15,893 nt of DNA from Pelobacter sp. UBA6093 (GCA_002435955.1 DIWZ01000042.1:12333-28225), one strand, 5' to 3'. Counted from the stretch's first letter, positions 7,040 to 14,330 are shown. Numbers and translations: made by a program. Notes: generated from the letters alone by a model not told the origin.

Positions 7040-7106
7040 ATCTTCGAAACTCGGAGATCCGTGGCTTTCTGTCCCTGCCTCTCGGCAGGTTTGGCTTTGT
7101 CGGGAT
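7021..7106 (-). promoter_or_regulatory. GEMM-I (cyclic-di-GMP-I class) riboswitch aptamer B
   Basis: On the minus strand: P1 ATCC (7106-7103) with GGAT (7024-7021), the AAACC box, and P2 CCTGCC/GGCAGG with the GNRA loop GAGA. The joining segment GGGACAGAAAGCC follows, then P3 and the 3' element GCTGCCGAAGGAT. It differs from copy A at many bases, but paired positions are kept (P2 GGCAGG versus GGCGGG). By my hand alignment to Vc2 it also has G at position 20 and a C:G pair at 21:46. It precedes the alpha/beta hydrolase gene. Confidence 0.87.
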
Positions 7107-7126
7107 TAACGCTGTATTTGCATTTC

Positions 7127-7154
7127 ACTATATCCCGATTCTCAGGCCGGTCAA
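7127..7154 (-). promoter_or_regulatory. Promoter B (sigma70-type)
   Basis: On the minus strand: TTGACC (7154-7149), a 16-bp spacer, TATAGT (7132-7127). The start is expected near 7120, about 14 nt before P1 of riboswitch B. The block CGGGATATAGTGAA is nearly the same as in promoter A, which suggests that promoter and riboswitch were duplicated as a unit or constrained together. Confidence 0.78.
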
Positions 7155-7208
7155 GACTACCCTATTTCCGCGCAAAAAACTCACATTCTGGAACAACTTA
7201 TAAGAACG

Positions 7209-7235
7209 GGCCCACTTTGAGGAACCGGGTGGGCC
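7209..7235. terminator. Candidate terminator hairpin
   Basis: GGCCCAC (7209-7215) and GTGGGCC (7229-7235) form a 7-bp perfect stem with a 13-nt loop, followed on the plus strand by TTTTAA. On the minus strand it lies about 160 bp past the DUF899 stop and could end that transcript ahead of promoter B, although the T-tract on that side is weak. Confidence 0.5.
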
Positions 7236-7396
7236 TTTTAAGTGTTTTGGATATGGTGATTTATAGGAAAGACTTTTTCTACAGGTTCAACGCTGCGATC
7301 AGCGGCGGGCCGAAGTGGCGCGGCCCTTGCGCAAGCAAGGGGCGTATTAGCGTCGGCGATCGATCAGAGCGCCGTTTCGGTCCATGTCGTCTTGGT

Positions 7397-8128
7397 TCAC
7401 AGGTTGTCCGAGTGCCCCTCCTTTACCCGAGGCCACTGGACGATGGGACGTCCATCGGTACGGAACGGGTTTTCTTCTTCGTCGTCCTTCCACGGTTGCG
7501 GCCAGCCGGTCGGCGAATCCTCCCACCATTCCTGCCGCCCGTATACCGTCAAGTCGAGCAGCGGGTAGCTGTTGCCCATCACCTCGACGCCGCGCCTTGT
7601 CGTCCAGTAGGTCTCAAAGACCCTGTCGCCTTGTCGCAAGTAGCAAACGAGGTACATCGTGCCCGCCCGGCGACCATCCAAGAGAGCGTCAAGCGACGTC
7701 CCCTGGACCGAGTACCACGGCATCTTCCAGCCCATGAAGTCACGGTATCGGGCGCTCTCTTCGTACGGGCCCTGGCAGAACGTGGCGTAGGTAACGTCAC
7801 GGGAATGAAGGAAGGACAGCTCGCGTACCTGCGCCGTGAATAATGCGCAACCCTCGCACTGCTCCGCCGCCGGGTGTCCAGTATGCCACATGAAGTAGTA
7901 GGCGATGAGCATCCTGCGGCCCTCAAATGCGTCCAACAAGGTCACAGTTCCGCGCTCGTGGATCAGCGGTATCCCGCCATGCACCTCGACCATGGGAAGC
8001 CGGCGGCGGGAGGCAGCGATGGCGTCGCCTTCCTTCATGTGGGCCTTCTCTCGAAGCCGCAATTCGTCCACTTCGGCCTGGAAGGTGCTCCGATCGACTA
8101 TCTGGGGCGCTCCAAGTTCATCTCTCAT
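7397..8128 (-). CDS. DUF899-family thioredoxin-like protein
   Basis: A 243-aa protein of the DUF899 family, whose members are predicted to have a thioredoxin fold. Diagnostic stretches are AASRRRLPMVEV (38-49), the strand and turn TVTLLDAFEGRRMLIAYYFM (61-80), a C91-x-x-C94 pair (EQCEGCALF), and the C-terminal GDRVFETYWTTRRGVEVM. The CxxC position suggests a redox or peroxiredoxin-like role, but no function is proven for the family that I know of. The start at 8128 has a strong ribosome binding site (AAGGAGG, about 10 nt upstream). It is transcribed toward unit B but separated from promoter B by about 240 bp with a candidate terminator, so it is probably its own unit. Confidence 0.87.
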   Translation of the reverse strand: MRDELGAPQIVDRSTFQAEVDELRLREKAHMKEGDAIAASRRRLPMVEVHGGIPLIHERGTVTLLDAFEGRRMLIAYYFMWHTGHPAAEQCEGCALFTAQVRELSFLHSRDVTYATFCQGPYEESARYRDFMGWKMPWYSVQGTSLDALLDGRRAGTMYLVCYLRQGDRVFETYWTTRRGVEVMGNSYPLLDLTVYGRQEWWEDSPTGWPQPWKDDEEENPFRTDGRPIVQWPRVKEGHSDNL

Positions 8129-8500
8129 GTTGTCTTGTCCTCCTTACGTTGAGTCACGACGCATAACGTATTAGAGTTTTTGCGGCGCGAAGTCGCCGCT
8201 AAAACTTATGTTCTATGCCTCCCTTGTTAAAACAGTTCGGTAAATCAACCCTGTTTTATACAAACAATTTGTGCTTTACCTACTTGCCAAAAAACATAAA
8301 TGCTTACGCTTCTGTCCTACTTTGTTTCTCAAGCGGGGATCTTCCTAAAATCCGTTAAAAATTAATTAATAGCAATGTATCTGGAAAAGGGAAAGGGTCA
8401 ATCACAAGATGTCTGAAAAGTTGTCTTGGGTAGAAAAGGAGGCTGGGTAGTTAGGAAAATGGGCAGATTTACCAAAATCCCTCAGATTCTGACTTATCAG
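8129..8500. other. AT-rich leader/intergenic region of the DUF899 gene
   Basis: No gene is visible. The stretch is clearly more AT-rich than its neighbours. It holds two inverted repeats: 8175-8206 (listed separately) and TAAAACAG 8228-8235 with CTGTTTTA 8251-8258, loop 15 nt. On the minus strand these would lie in the promoter or 5' leader of the DUF899 gene. I could not settle on a -35/-10 pair. Confidence 0.55.
8175..8206. repeat. Strong hairpin upstream of the DUF899 gene
   Basis: AGTTTTTGCGGCG (8175-8187) pairs with CGCCGCTAAAACT (8194-8206): 12 base pairs with one T-T mismatch and a 6-nt loop. No T-tract follows on either strand, so it is not a classical terminator. It shares GAGTTTTTGCG with the repeat ends at 8640-8667 and 10957-10984 and may be a relic of the same repeat family. 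Confidence 0.6.
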
Positions 8501-8532
8501 AAAAGCCCGCCCGGTTAGCCAGACGGGCTTTT
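8501..8532. terminator. Bidirectional intrinsic terminator
   Basis: AAAAGCCCG (8501-8509) pairs with CGGGCTTTT (8524-8532) around a 14-nt loop; the stem carries A/T tracts at both ends. It lies about 155 bp downstream of the protease stop on the minus strand and should end that transcript. Confidence 0.8.
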
Positions 8533-8639
8533 CGTCTTCAAGAAGTCGTGATAAATCGAAGGAACCCGGCGGAACTGTTGTCGAGAGCCGGCCGGGAGAG
8601 AACCTCCGGTTTTACGGATGGCAGCTTTGCCGCGACGCG

Positions 8640-8667
8640 ATCCCATGAGTTTTTGCGAAGGCATCAA
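8640..8667. repeat. Solo end of a MITE-like repeat
   Basis: ATCCCATGAGTTTTTGCGAA followed by GGCATCAA matches 10957-10984 at 27 of 28 bases. There it forms the right end of a MITE-like element. No partner end is visible within a few hundred bases, so this looks like a solo or decayed copy. It sits about 20 bp past the protease stop. Confidence 0.7.
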
Positions 8668-8686
8668 TTCTTGCCTGGTTAGGTGA

Positions 8687-10480
8687 TTACCAGCTTGCCG
8701 TAACAGCGGTTGAGCAGGTCGTTGTGTTTTCTTCGCAGACCTGGTAGGTGGCTGAACCGCCTCCTTTGCCCAAGGGACCATCCGTGTAGGCCAGGTCGTT
8801 CACGGTTGTAACAATGACCTTGCCGTCACGGTAAATATCCACGTTCGTAGAGATCGCGCCGGACCAGGTCAGATCCGCATATTTGGTACCTTTTACCTTG
8901 TAGGTTGCAACGCCGAGGGTAAAGCTGCTTCCCGTGTCGCCGCCAACCGTGATGGTAATGCTGTCGCTGTCTTTCGCGCCGCTACTATCGGTGGCGGAGG
9001 CGGTAATGATGTGCGTGGCATCGCTGAGGACCTTGAAGAATGAGTTGCCTGTGCCGATCGATCCGTCCTTGTTGGATGTCCAGGTCAGGCTTGTGGAGAG
9101 ATTGCCATCTTCCTCATCGGATGCGGTGCCTTGGAAGGCAATGCTTGCCCCCGAACTGAATGTAGCGCCATCGGCTGGGCTGGTGATGCTGACGGAGGGT
9201 GGGGTGTTTGAAAGAGAATCGTCGCTGCTGCCGGCGATCAGCGCGGGGTTAAAAATAATTGCGTTGCTGACATCGAGCAGCGGTTCCTTGATGCCGTCGC
9301 TGGAATCATCTGTCCAGTTAAAATTTCCGGCGGTTTTCACCGTGTTGTACAAGGTGTGAACGTCTGCTGCGTTCTTCGGTTTGTTGACACTGGCCAGCAA
9401 TGCCAGCGCACCGGCAACGTGGGGGCTGGCCATGGAGGTGCCGCTGGCGATGGCATATTCTCCATTCTCCACTGGATAGGTGGAGCGGATGCAGACACCC
9501 GGTGCTGCTATGTCGATGGCCGTCCCCCAATTGCTGAAATCGGCCAGTGTGTCGTCCTGGTCGCTCCTGCAGGTCGGGTCGCCATATCCGTCTGAGAATC
9601 CATCAAAATCGGCCAACGCGCTGACACTCAGGACGTTGTTGAAGGCCGCCGGGCTAAAGTTATTGGCATCGGCGTTGTTATTGCCGGCAGCCACCGCAAA
9701 AGCCACCCCCTTGTTGACTGCGCCCTGAATAGCGTCGTACTCGGCCTGGTTGTAGCCGCTGCCGCCAAGACTCATGTTGGCCACGTCGATGGTCGCAACG
9801 TTCTTGGCGATCCAGTCGATACCGGCAACAATCCAGGAAGTGTAACCATTGCCGTTCGATTTCAGGACCTTGACAGCCCAGAGGCGTGCCCCGGGGGCAA
9901 CACCGACAACGCCAACGCCATTGTCAATCGCGCCGATGGTGCCCGCAACATGGGTACCGTGCCCATGGTCATCATTGCCCCCGGATACACATGCGCCTCT
10001 CAAGGGGCTGCCGCCGCTGCAGTCTACGCCGCCGGCCACGTTCAGATCGGGGTGTTGAAAGTCCACACCCGTATCAATGACTGCCACATCCACATTAACC
10101 CGGTAGTCATCGCCACCGTCAATCTCCATTGCCGGGTTGCCATCGGCAAAAATGCGCTGGATGCCAGTGGGAATGTCCTGCGCAAAGATATGGCGGACGT
10201 CATCGGTTGCCACATACTTGATCATGGGGTTTCCTTCCAGAACGGCAACTGCCTGGGCTGGCACGGTGATGGAAAACCCTTTGAGTGCGTGTTGGTAAAT
10301 GAAGCCGACTTGCCCCCCGACCTGCCCTGCGATCTGCCTGGCTGCCGCTCCGGGCGCATCCACCCAGTCATTAAAGACGACGATGTAACCTTCCGGCTTA
10401 GAGGACGCCGCCGTTACTGCCGGGCCAAGGCCCAGCAGTAACGCCAAAACCAAAAAAACGCTGAGAATAATACATTGCAT
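8687..10480 (-). CDS. Secreted subtilisin-like serine protease (S8) with propeptide
   Basis: A 597-aa exported protease. Residues 1-25 are a signal peptide (IILSVFLVLALLLGLGPAVTA, cut after TAA or AAS). Residues about 31-92 look like an I9 inhibitor propeptide (GYIVVFNDWV, then LKGFSITVPAQAVAVLE). The S8 domain spans about 128-365, with triad D136 (VAVIDTGVD), H174 (GHGTHVAG) and S349 (GTSMASPHVAG), and oxyanion N267 (AAGNNN). Cysteines fall in close pairs (154/164, 304/330, 582/589), suiting disulfides outside the cytoplasm. An Ig-like domain (PPSVSITSPADGATF, about 427-512) and a second beta domain (about 518-597) follow, probably for binding or secretion. The start has GGAGG 8 nt upstream. 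It is monocistronic: a terminator lies at 8501-8532 and a mobile-type repeat lies upstream. Substrate is likely external protein. Confidence 0.93.
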   Translation of the reverse strand: MQCIILSVFLVLALLLGLGPAVTAASSKPEGYIVVFNDWVDAPGAAARQIAGQVGGQVGFIYQHALKGFSITVPAQAVAVLEGNPMIKYVATDDVRHIFAQDIPTGIQRIFADGNPAMEIDGGDDYRVNVDVAVIDTGVDFQHPDLNVAGGVDCSGGSPLRGACVSGGNDDHGHGTHVAGTIGAIDNGVGVVGVAPGARLWAVKVLKSNGNGYTSWIVAGIDWIAKNVATIDVANMSLGGSGYNQAEYDAIQGAVNKGVAFAVAAGNNNADANNFSPAAFNNVLSVSALADFDGFSDGYGDPTCRSDQDDTLADFSNWGTAIDIAAPGVCIRSTYPVENGEYAIASGTSMASPHVAGALALLASVNKPKNAADVHTLYNTVKTAGNFNWTDDSSDGIKEPLLDVSNAIIFNPALIAGSSDDSLSNTPPSVSITSPADGATFSSGASIAFQGTASDEEDGNLSTSLTWTSNKDGSIGTGNSFFKVLSDATHIITASATDSSGAKDSDSITITVGGDTGSSFTLGVATYKVKGTKYADLTWSGAISTNVDIYRDGKVIVTTVNDLAYTDGPLGKGGGSATYQVCEENTTTCSTAVTASW

Positions 10481-10767
10481 ATTATAGCCTCCATTGATGA
10501 AGGACTGAAAAACTCCTTTCCGGCATCGCCTTCAGGACAAGGCGGCAGTTGTTTATCGACAGCAAAAAAGCAGAACTGTTCCAAAGGCGTCCTCGGCGGT
10601 TCGGCGGCCTTCCTGTTTGAAGACGCACAGCTTTCCGAGCTTTATTGCGAAAGATTCTTTTTAACAGGTTCTAAGTTGAAGTTGACATAGTATGGCGACT
10701 TGTCAACAGGTTACTCATCTGCTGCCAGGCGTTCAAAGAGATCTCAATAATTTTGTCTGGCCAATAA

Positions 10768-10983
10768 TGATGGCGTCGCAAAAAGTCCGCCGTAGGAAGC
10801 TGTCGGACTATCCGGTCCGAATTTGCAGCCGGCTCATGGATAGTCCGACAGCCTCCTACGGCGTTACGGCATTTTTTCAGGACCTCGACCTTCTATAGGG
10901 ATGCCTTCGTCCCTGAAAAAACACCATGCCTTGTAAGACGAAATTTTTGCTTTGCTATCCCATGAGTTTTTGCGAAAGCATCA
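10768..10983. mobile_element. MITE-like element with two large hairpins
   Basis: The ends are imperfect inverted repeats: TGATGGCGTCGCAAAAAGTC (from 10768) against TGATGCTTTCGCAAAAACTC (reverse complement, from 10983), 16 of 20 identical. Inside are a 26-bp palindrome (10788-10863) and a second hairpin, TTTTTTCAGG (10872-10881) with CCTGAAAAAA (10912-10921), extended by GGCAT/ATGCC. It has no coding capacity, so it would depend on a transposase elsewhere. No clear target-site duplication was seen. Confidence 0.6.
10788..10863. repeat. 26-bp palindromic repeat (both arms)
   Basis: The arms 10788-10813 and 10838-10863 are inverted copies with one mismatch and a 24-nt loop. Each contains the CTGTCGGACTATCC core, which also occurs at 41-62 and 15873-15893. 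As RNA it would be a very stable stem. Confidence 0.8.
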
Positions 10984-11169
10984 AAGTTAAGTCGGCCTGC
11001 GGGTCGATTAAGCTTCTTGACGGATGTTCGACCGACTCCGGACAGCTATCGCTTCAATGAACCGGACACCTGGATGGTGTCTGAGTCAGGAACAAGCTTT
11101 CTGTTTGACCAATGGGGGCCCCGACATCCCTGGCAGGCCGGATAATCCAGGTGGCCTGCAAGTGGGATC

Positions 11170-11197
11170 TTGAGAAAATGCCTGTGGCGATTAGACT
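11170..11197 (+). promoter_or_regulatory. Candidate promoter of the BON-domain gene
   Basis: TTGAGA (11170-11175), a 16-bp spacer, TAGACT (11192-11197). This would give a leader of about 65 nt before the ATG at 11271. The match is moderate and rests on the hexamers and position only. Confidence 0.4.
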
Positions 11198-11270
11198 TAA
11201 AGCAGGTAGAAACAGGGATTCCCTCCCAGGCGGAACACTGCCCAAACGGCCCAAGGGAGAAAGTATCGCC

Positions 11271-11930
11271 ATGAACGATAATGATCGCATCAGAAAATTG
11301 ATCGAAGGGGCTCTGACCCACGATGTCCGCGTAAACATGTCGAAAAGCGATTTACAGGTCACTTGTGATAATGGAAATATAACGCTTTCCGGTACCATCG
11401 ACTCCATTGCAGGCAAACGTCTCGCAAGGCGTGTGGCGGAACTGATACCGGAGGTCGGCCAGGTAAACGACATGCTGGATATCACCGTCGCCCAAGCCAT
11501 GGGCGACAAGGAAATCACGCAGCACATCCGCCATGCCTTTATCCAGGAACGCAACGTCGAGGAGGAGCACATCGACATCGAGACCGATCCCGAGGGGCGC
11601 GTCCTCCTGCGGGGGCACGTGCATTCCCTGGCGCAGCGCCGACTGTGCGAAGTCATGAGCTGGTGGGTGCCGGGGGTCAGAAACGTGCGCAACCTGATAG
11701 TGCTCAATCCTCATGAAGAGGACAATGACGAGGAACTCAAGGATAATCTCCTGATCATTCTCGAGAAGGACCCGCTGGTGGATCCCAGTCATTTCCAGTT
11801 GCAGGTGCGTGAAGGGATGGTGACCCTGCGGGGCCGGGCCAATTCCGATATGGAACGTGCAGCGGCTGGCAACGACTGCTGGTTTACCCCCGGAGTGGTC
11901 GATGTCGACAACCAGCTCACCGTCGTCTGA
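11271..11930 (+). CDS. Triple BON-domain protein
   Basis: A 219-aa protein made of three BON domains: about 3-75 (LQVTCDNGNITLSGTIDS), 80-147 (IDIETDPEGRVLLRGHVHSL) and 154-219 (FQLQVREGMVTLRGRANS). Each has the strand-glycine pattern and ends in a VxxVxN-type strand (GQVNDMLDITV, RNVRNLIVL, VDVDNQLTVV). BON domains bind lipid surfaces or outer-membrane partners; OsmY is the known example and is periplasmic. This protein has no signal peptide from the chosen start, so a cytoplasmic place is more likely. The ATG at 11271 follows GGGAGA; a longer frame from 11112 would add a non-family N-terminus across a hairpin. It is probably monocistronic and faces the TIM-barrel hydrolase gene. Confidence 0.85.
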   Translation: MNDNDRIRKLIEGALTHDVRVNMSKSDLQVTCDNGNITLSGTIDSIAGKRLARRVAELIPEVGQVNDMLDITVAQAMGDKEITQHIRHAFIQERNVEEEHIDIETDPEGRVLLRGHVHSLAQRRLCEVMSWWVPGVRNVRNLIVLNPHEEDNDEELKDNLLIILEKDPLVDPSHFQLQVREGMVTLRGRANSDMERAAAGNDCWFTPGVVDVDNQLTVV

Positions 11931-11969
11931 CCCGGTTTTCCCGGGACGAAATCGTGCACAAAAACCGGG
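11931..11969. terminator. Candidate terminator hairpin after the BON gene
   Basis: CCCGGTTTT (11931-11939) can pair perfectly with AAAACCGGG (11961-11969). T-rich runs lie further on at 11984-12000 rather than directly after the stem. It sits between convergent genes, where a terminator is expected. Confidence 0.45.
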
Positions 11970-12012
11970 CTTGCCGTTGCAATCTTTTTTTCCTTTTTTT
12001 TGGTACGCCTGC

Positions 12013-13272
12013 TCAAGGCAACAAAGCGTCAGGCAACAAAGCGTCAGGCAACATGAAAACCAGGGGTGAGAATTGTTGTCCGGTGCGCGGATGGCGCACG
12101 GTGCGTTTTACCACGAAATCGAACAACAAGGGATTGTAGCGGTAGATTTCGTTAAGATAGCCCCGCTCCTGCTCACTGATGAAGCCGAGACGGGCCAGGC
12201 GGCCAGTCATGATCAGCAGGTTGATGCCGGGCAAGGGGTAATCGCTGCCGTTGACCAGGCGAGGGTGGAGATCCGGGCGGGAGAGCAGTAATTCAAGTGG
12301 GGCGCCAAGGTGGTTGAAAAAGGTGATGGCCGAAATTTCACCGAACAGCCGGTGCTGATAACGGGGTTCATCCATCAGCCGCAGCAACAGCTCGAAGCTC
12401 GGCACCAGCGGTTGCGCCGGGTCATCAAGATCCCGGTCCTTGCCATCGCTGGCAAAATGCAGCGCAACCACCGTAACGCCCAGATCCAGGGGCTTGCGCA
12501 GTCGTAGCGGATTGCCGAGGTCCTGCCGGCCGCCGGTGTAAACCGCCAGTTCCCGCCCGGTGTGGACCAGCAGCACCATTTTGCGAAGGGTCATCCTGCG
12601 GTAAAAGGGTACCAGACGTTCATCGGTGGGGTCGATGCCCATGGCATTGGGCAGCCACTTCACAAACCGGACCCCCTTGTCCGCCCAATGATCGAGGGTT
12701 GCCAGGGCATCGCTGCGATAGGGGTGGATCGAAACGACCGGTACAAAGATATCAGGATATTGTTCGGCCAGGCCAAAGACGTACCGGTTGGGAACGTGGA
12801 AGGGGGTTGCGGCCTCATCGACGCTGCCGTCGGGTCGGTAGTGACGGTCCATTGCGTAGAGAAAAAAGTGCCCTGGACCCGGCTGGGCGTGGATTAACGC
12901 CAGCAGTCGTTCAACATATTGAGGTCCGAGTCGTTCGGAATCCTTCACCCCCGCCGCGCTCAGGTAAACGCGGAGTTGCGCCCGGCGGATGGGGTGGAGC
13001 CAGGAATCGGCCGAGGGGTTGATGGTGCTTCCCGTACCGTCCCCCTGCCGCCCGATCATATGGATATGGAAATCGGCCAGCAACTCCGGATCGATATGCG
13101 CAAAGGCACGCTCAAGCAGCTCTTTCGCCCCGGGGCTGAGAGATGTTTGCAATTGCTGCGGCGAACCGGCAAAATTACCGCCCACCCAGTCATAGAGCCA
13201 GCCGTAATCGCTGACGGCAAGCAGAAGCAGCAGCCCCGGTACGATCAGCATTCCGATTCGGCCACCGGCCAT
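12013..13272 (-). CDS. Membrane-anchored TIM-barrel metal hydrolase (amidohydrolase-2-like)
   Basis: A 419-aa protein. A hydrophobic N-terminal segment (RIGMLIVPGLLLLLAVSDYG, about 5-24) should anchor or export it. The catalytic part starts with an HxH motif, H69/H71 in LLADFHIHM. It continues with VSIHPYRSDAL, FVKWLPNAMGIDP, H237 (LLVHTGREL), H272 (VALHFASDG) and D344 (VNGSDYPLPG). This order of His and terminal Asp is that of the amidohydrolase-2 family of decarboxylases and hydrolases. The substrate is unknown. I prefer the ATG at 13272 (AGGGGA, 6 nt upstream); an ATG at 13290 has a poorer site. The extreme C-terminus (LPDALLPDALLP) is encoded by a 15-bp tandem repeat. It diverges from htpX and converges on the BON gene. 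Confidence 0.8.
   Translation of the reverse strand: MAGGRIGMLIVPGLLLLLAVSDYGWLYDWVGGNFAGSPQQLQTSLSPGAKELLERAFAHIDPELLADFHIHMIGRQGDGTGSTINPSADSWLHPIRRAQLRVYLSAAGVKDSERLGPQYVERLLALIHAQPGPGHFFLYAMDRHYRPDGSVDEAATPFHVPNRYVFGLAEQYPDIFVPVVSIHPYRSDALATLDHWADKGVRFVKWLPNAMGIDPTDERLVPFYRRMTLRKMVLLVHTGRELAVYTGGRQDLGNPLRLRKPLDLGVTVVALHFASDGKDRDLDDPAQPLVPSFELLLRLMDEPRYQHRLFGEISAITFFNHLGAPLELLLSRPDLHPRLVNGSDYPLPGINLLIMTGRLARLGFISEQERGYLNEIYRYNPLLFDFVVKRTVRHPRTGQQFSPLVFMLPDALLPDALLP
12016..12053. repeat. 15-bp tandem repeat inside the hydrolase 3' end
   Basis: AGGCAACAAAGCGTC occurs at 12016-12030 and 12031-12045, with a third partial copy to 12053. Because the period is a multiple of three, each unit adds five residues (LPDAL) to the C-terminus of the minus-strand hydrolase without a frameshift. 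Confidence 0.85.
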
Positions 13273-13383
13273 GAGATTCCCCTGCAACATTGCTCTCTTT
13301 ATTTTAAACCGATTCTTTCAGCAACCTGGGGATTTGCCCGACGGTCTCCTGTTTGCGGCTCAAAACGTGAATAGCCAAAACTG

Positions 13384-13411
13384 TTGACACAAGACGGTCA
13401 TCATCCATACT
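13384..13411 (+). promoter_or_regulatory. Candidate htpX promoter
   Basis: TTGACA (13384-13389), 16 bp, CATACT (13406-13411). Read with heat-shock-sigma rules, TGTTGAC (13382-13388) and CATCCATA (13402-13409) are 13 bp apart and partly resemble CTTGAAA/CCCCATNT. Either sigma70 or sigma32 could use it. Confidence 0.5.
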
Positions 13412-13448
13412 TCCATTTAAACACATGTCTCGGTCCGGAGGAGTCTTT

Positions 13449-14330
13449 ATGAAGCGCGTGCTGCTGTTTCTCATAACCAACCTGGCGATTATTCTGGTGC
13501 TTGGTGTTGTCTTGAGCTTGCTGGGGGTCGATCGCATACTGGATGAACAAGGGGTGGGTATCGACCTCTACAACCTGCTGATCTTCGCCGCCGTTTTCGG
13601 TTTTGGCGGGTCATTTTTGTCGCTTGCTCTTTCCAAGTGGACCGCCAAACGCCTGACTGGCGCCCGGGTCATCGACAACCCGGGCAGCCACGCTGAAGCA
13701 TGGCTGGTCAACGCCGTCCAGCGGCTGGCCGAACAGGCCGGGATCGGCATGCCCGAAGTGGCGGTCTATGATTCTCCCGATGTCAATGCCTTTGCCACAG
13801 GCATGCGCCGCAATCATGCCCTGGTAGCAGTCAGTACCGGCCTGCTGCAGGCGATGAACGAAGCGGAGACGGAGGCCGTGCTAGCTCACGAAGTCAGCCA
13901 TGTGGTCAATGGCGACATGGTCACCCTGGCCCTAATTCAAGGCGTGGTCAACACCTTCGTCATCTTTCTGTCAAGGGTGGTGGGTCACCTGGTGGATCGG
14001 GTCGTGTTCAAAACCGAGCGCGGCCATGGCCCTGCATTCTATATCACGTCTTTCCTGGCCCAGATGGTCTTCGGTATCCTCGCCAGCATCGTGGTGTTTT
14101 GGTTCAGCCGCCAAAGGGAATTTCGGGCCGATGCCGGCAGCGCCGCACTGGCAGGTCGCGAGAAAATGATTGCCGCCCTGCAGCGCCTGCAGCAAACGGC
14201 TGCCTCTCCGCTGCCCGACCAGATGGCGGCCTTCGGTATCTACGGTTCCAAGGGGCGGGGTCTTCGTCGACTGTTCATGACTCATCCGCCCCTTGAAGAG
14301 CGCATTGCCGCTCTGCGGGCAAACGACTGA
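13449..14330 (+). CDS. htpX: Zinc membrane protease HtpX (M48B)
   Basis: A 293-aa inner-membrane protease with the length of bacterial HtpX. It has two N-terminal membrane helices (LLFLITNLAIILVLGVVLSL and about 43-61), then the cytoplasmic part with the zinc motif H147-E148-VS-H151 in EAVLAHEVSHVVNGD. Two further hydrophobic stretches (about 160-180 and 198-219) follow, then the third ligand E224 in RQREFRADAG. HtpX cleaves misfolded or damaged membrane proteins and works with FtsH in quality control. The ATG at 13449 has GGAGGAG 7 nt upstream; a frame from 13425 adds residues without a site. The gene has its own promoter candidate, possibly heat-shock type, and the DpgC-like gene follows 107 bp later. 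Confidence 0.95.
   Translation: MKRVLLFLITNLAIILVLGVVLSLLGVDRILDEQGVGIDLYNLLIFAAVFGFGGSFLSLALSKWTAKRLTGARVIDNPGSHAEAWLVNAVQRLAEQAGIGMPEVAVYDSPDVNAFATGMRRNHALVAVSTGLLQAMNEAETEAVLAHEVSHVVNGDMVTLALIQGVVNTFVIFLSRVVGHLVDRVVFKTERGHGPAFYITSFLAQMVFGILASIVVFWFSRQREFRADAGSAALAGREKMIAALQRLQQTAASPLPDQMAAFGIYGSKGRGLRRLFMTHPPLEERIAALRAND

Larger units (their letters stand above)
10481..11270. other. Long divergent intergenic region (protease / BON gene)
   Basis: I see no gene here. The part to about 10767 should hold the protease promoter (minus strand), but no clear -35/-10 pair stands out. The MITE-like element occupies 10768-10983. The rest leads into the BON gene and contains two perfect hairpins (GACACC 11065-11070 / GGTGTC 11076-11081; GCAGGCC 11133-11139 / GGCCTGC 11153-11159) and a candidate promoter at 11170-11197. 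Confidence 0.55.

Noticed and set aside
8515..8781. Minus-strand 88-codon frame overlapping the protease end
   Set aside because: It shares bases with the protease C-terminus, the terminator and a repeat end, and shows no protein pattern.
10475..10898. Plus-strand frames upstream of the protease
   Set aside because: They cover the protease 5' region and the palindromic element; no ribosome binding site or family motif.
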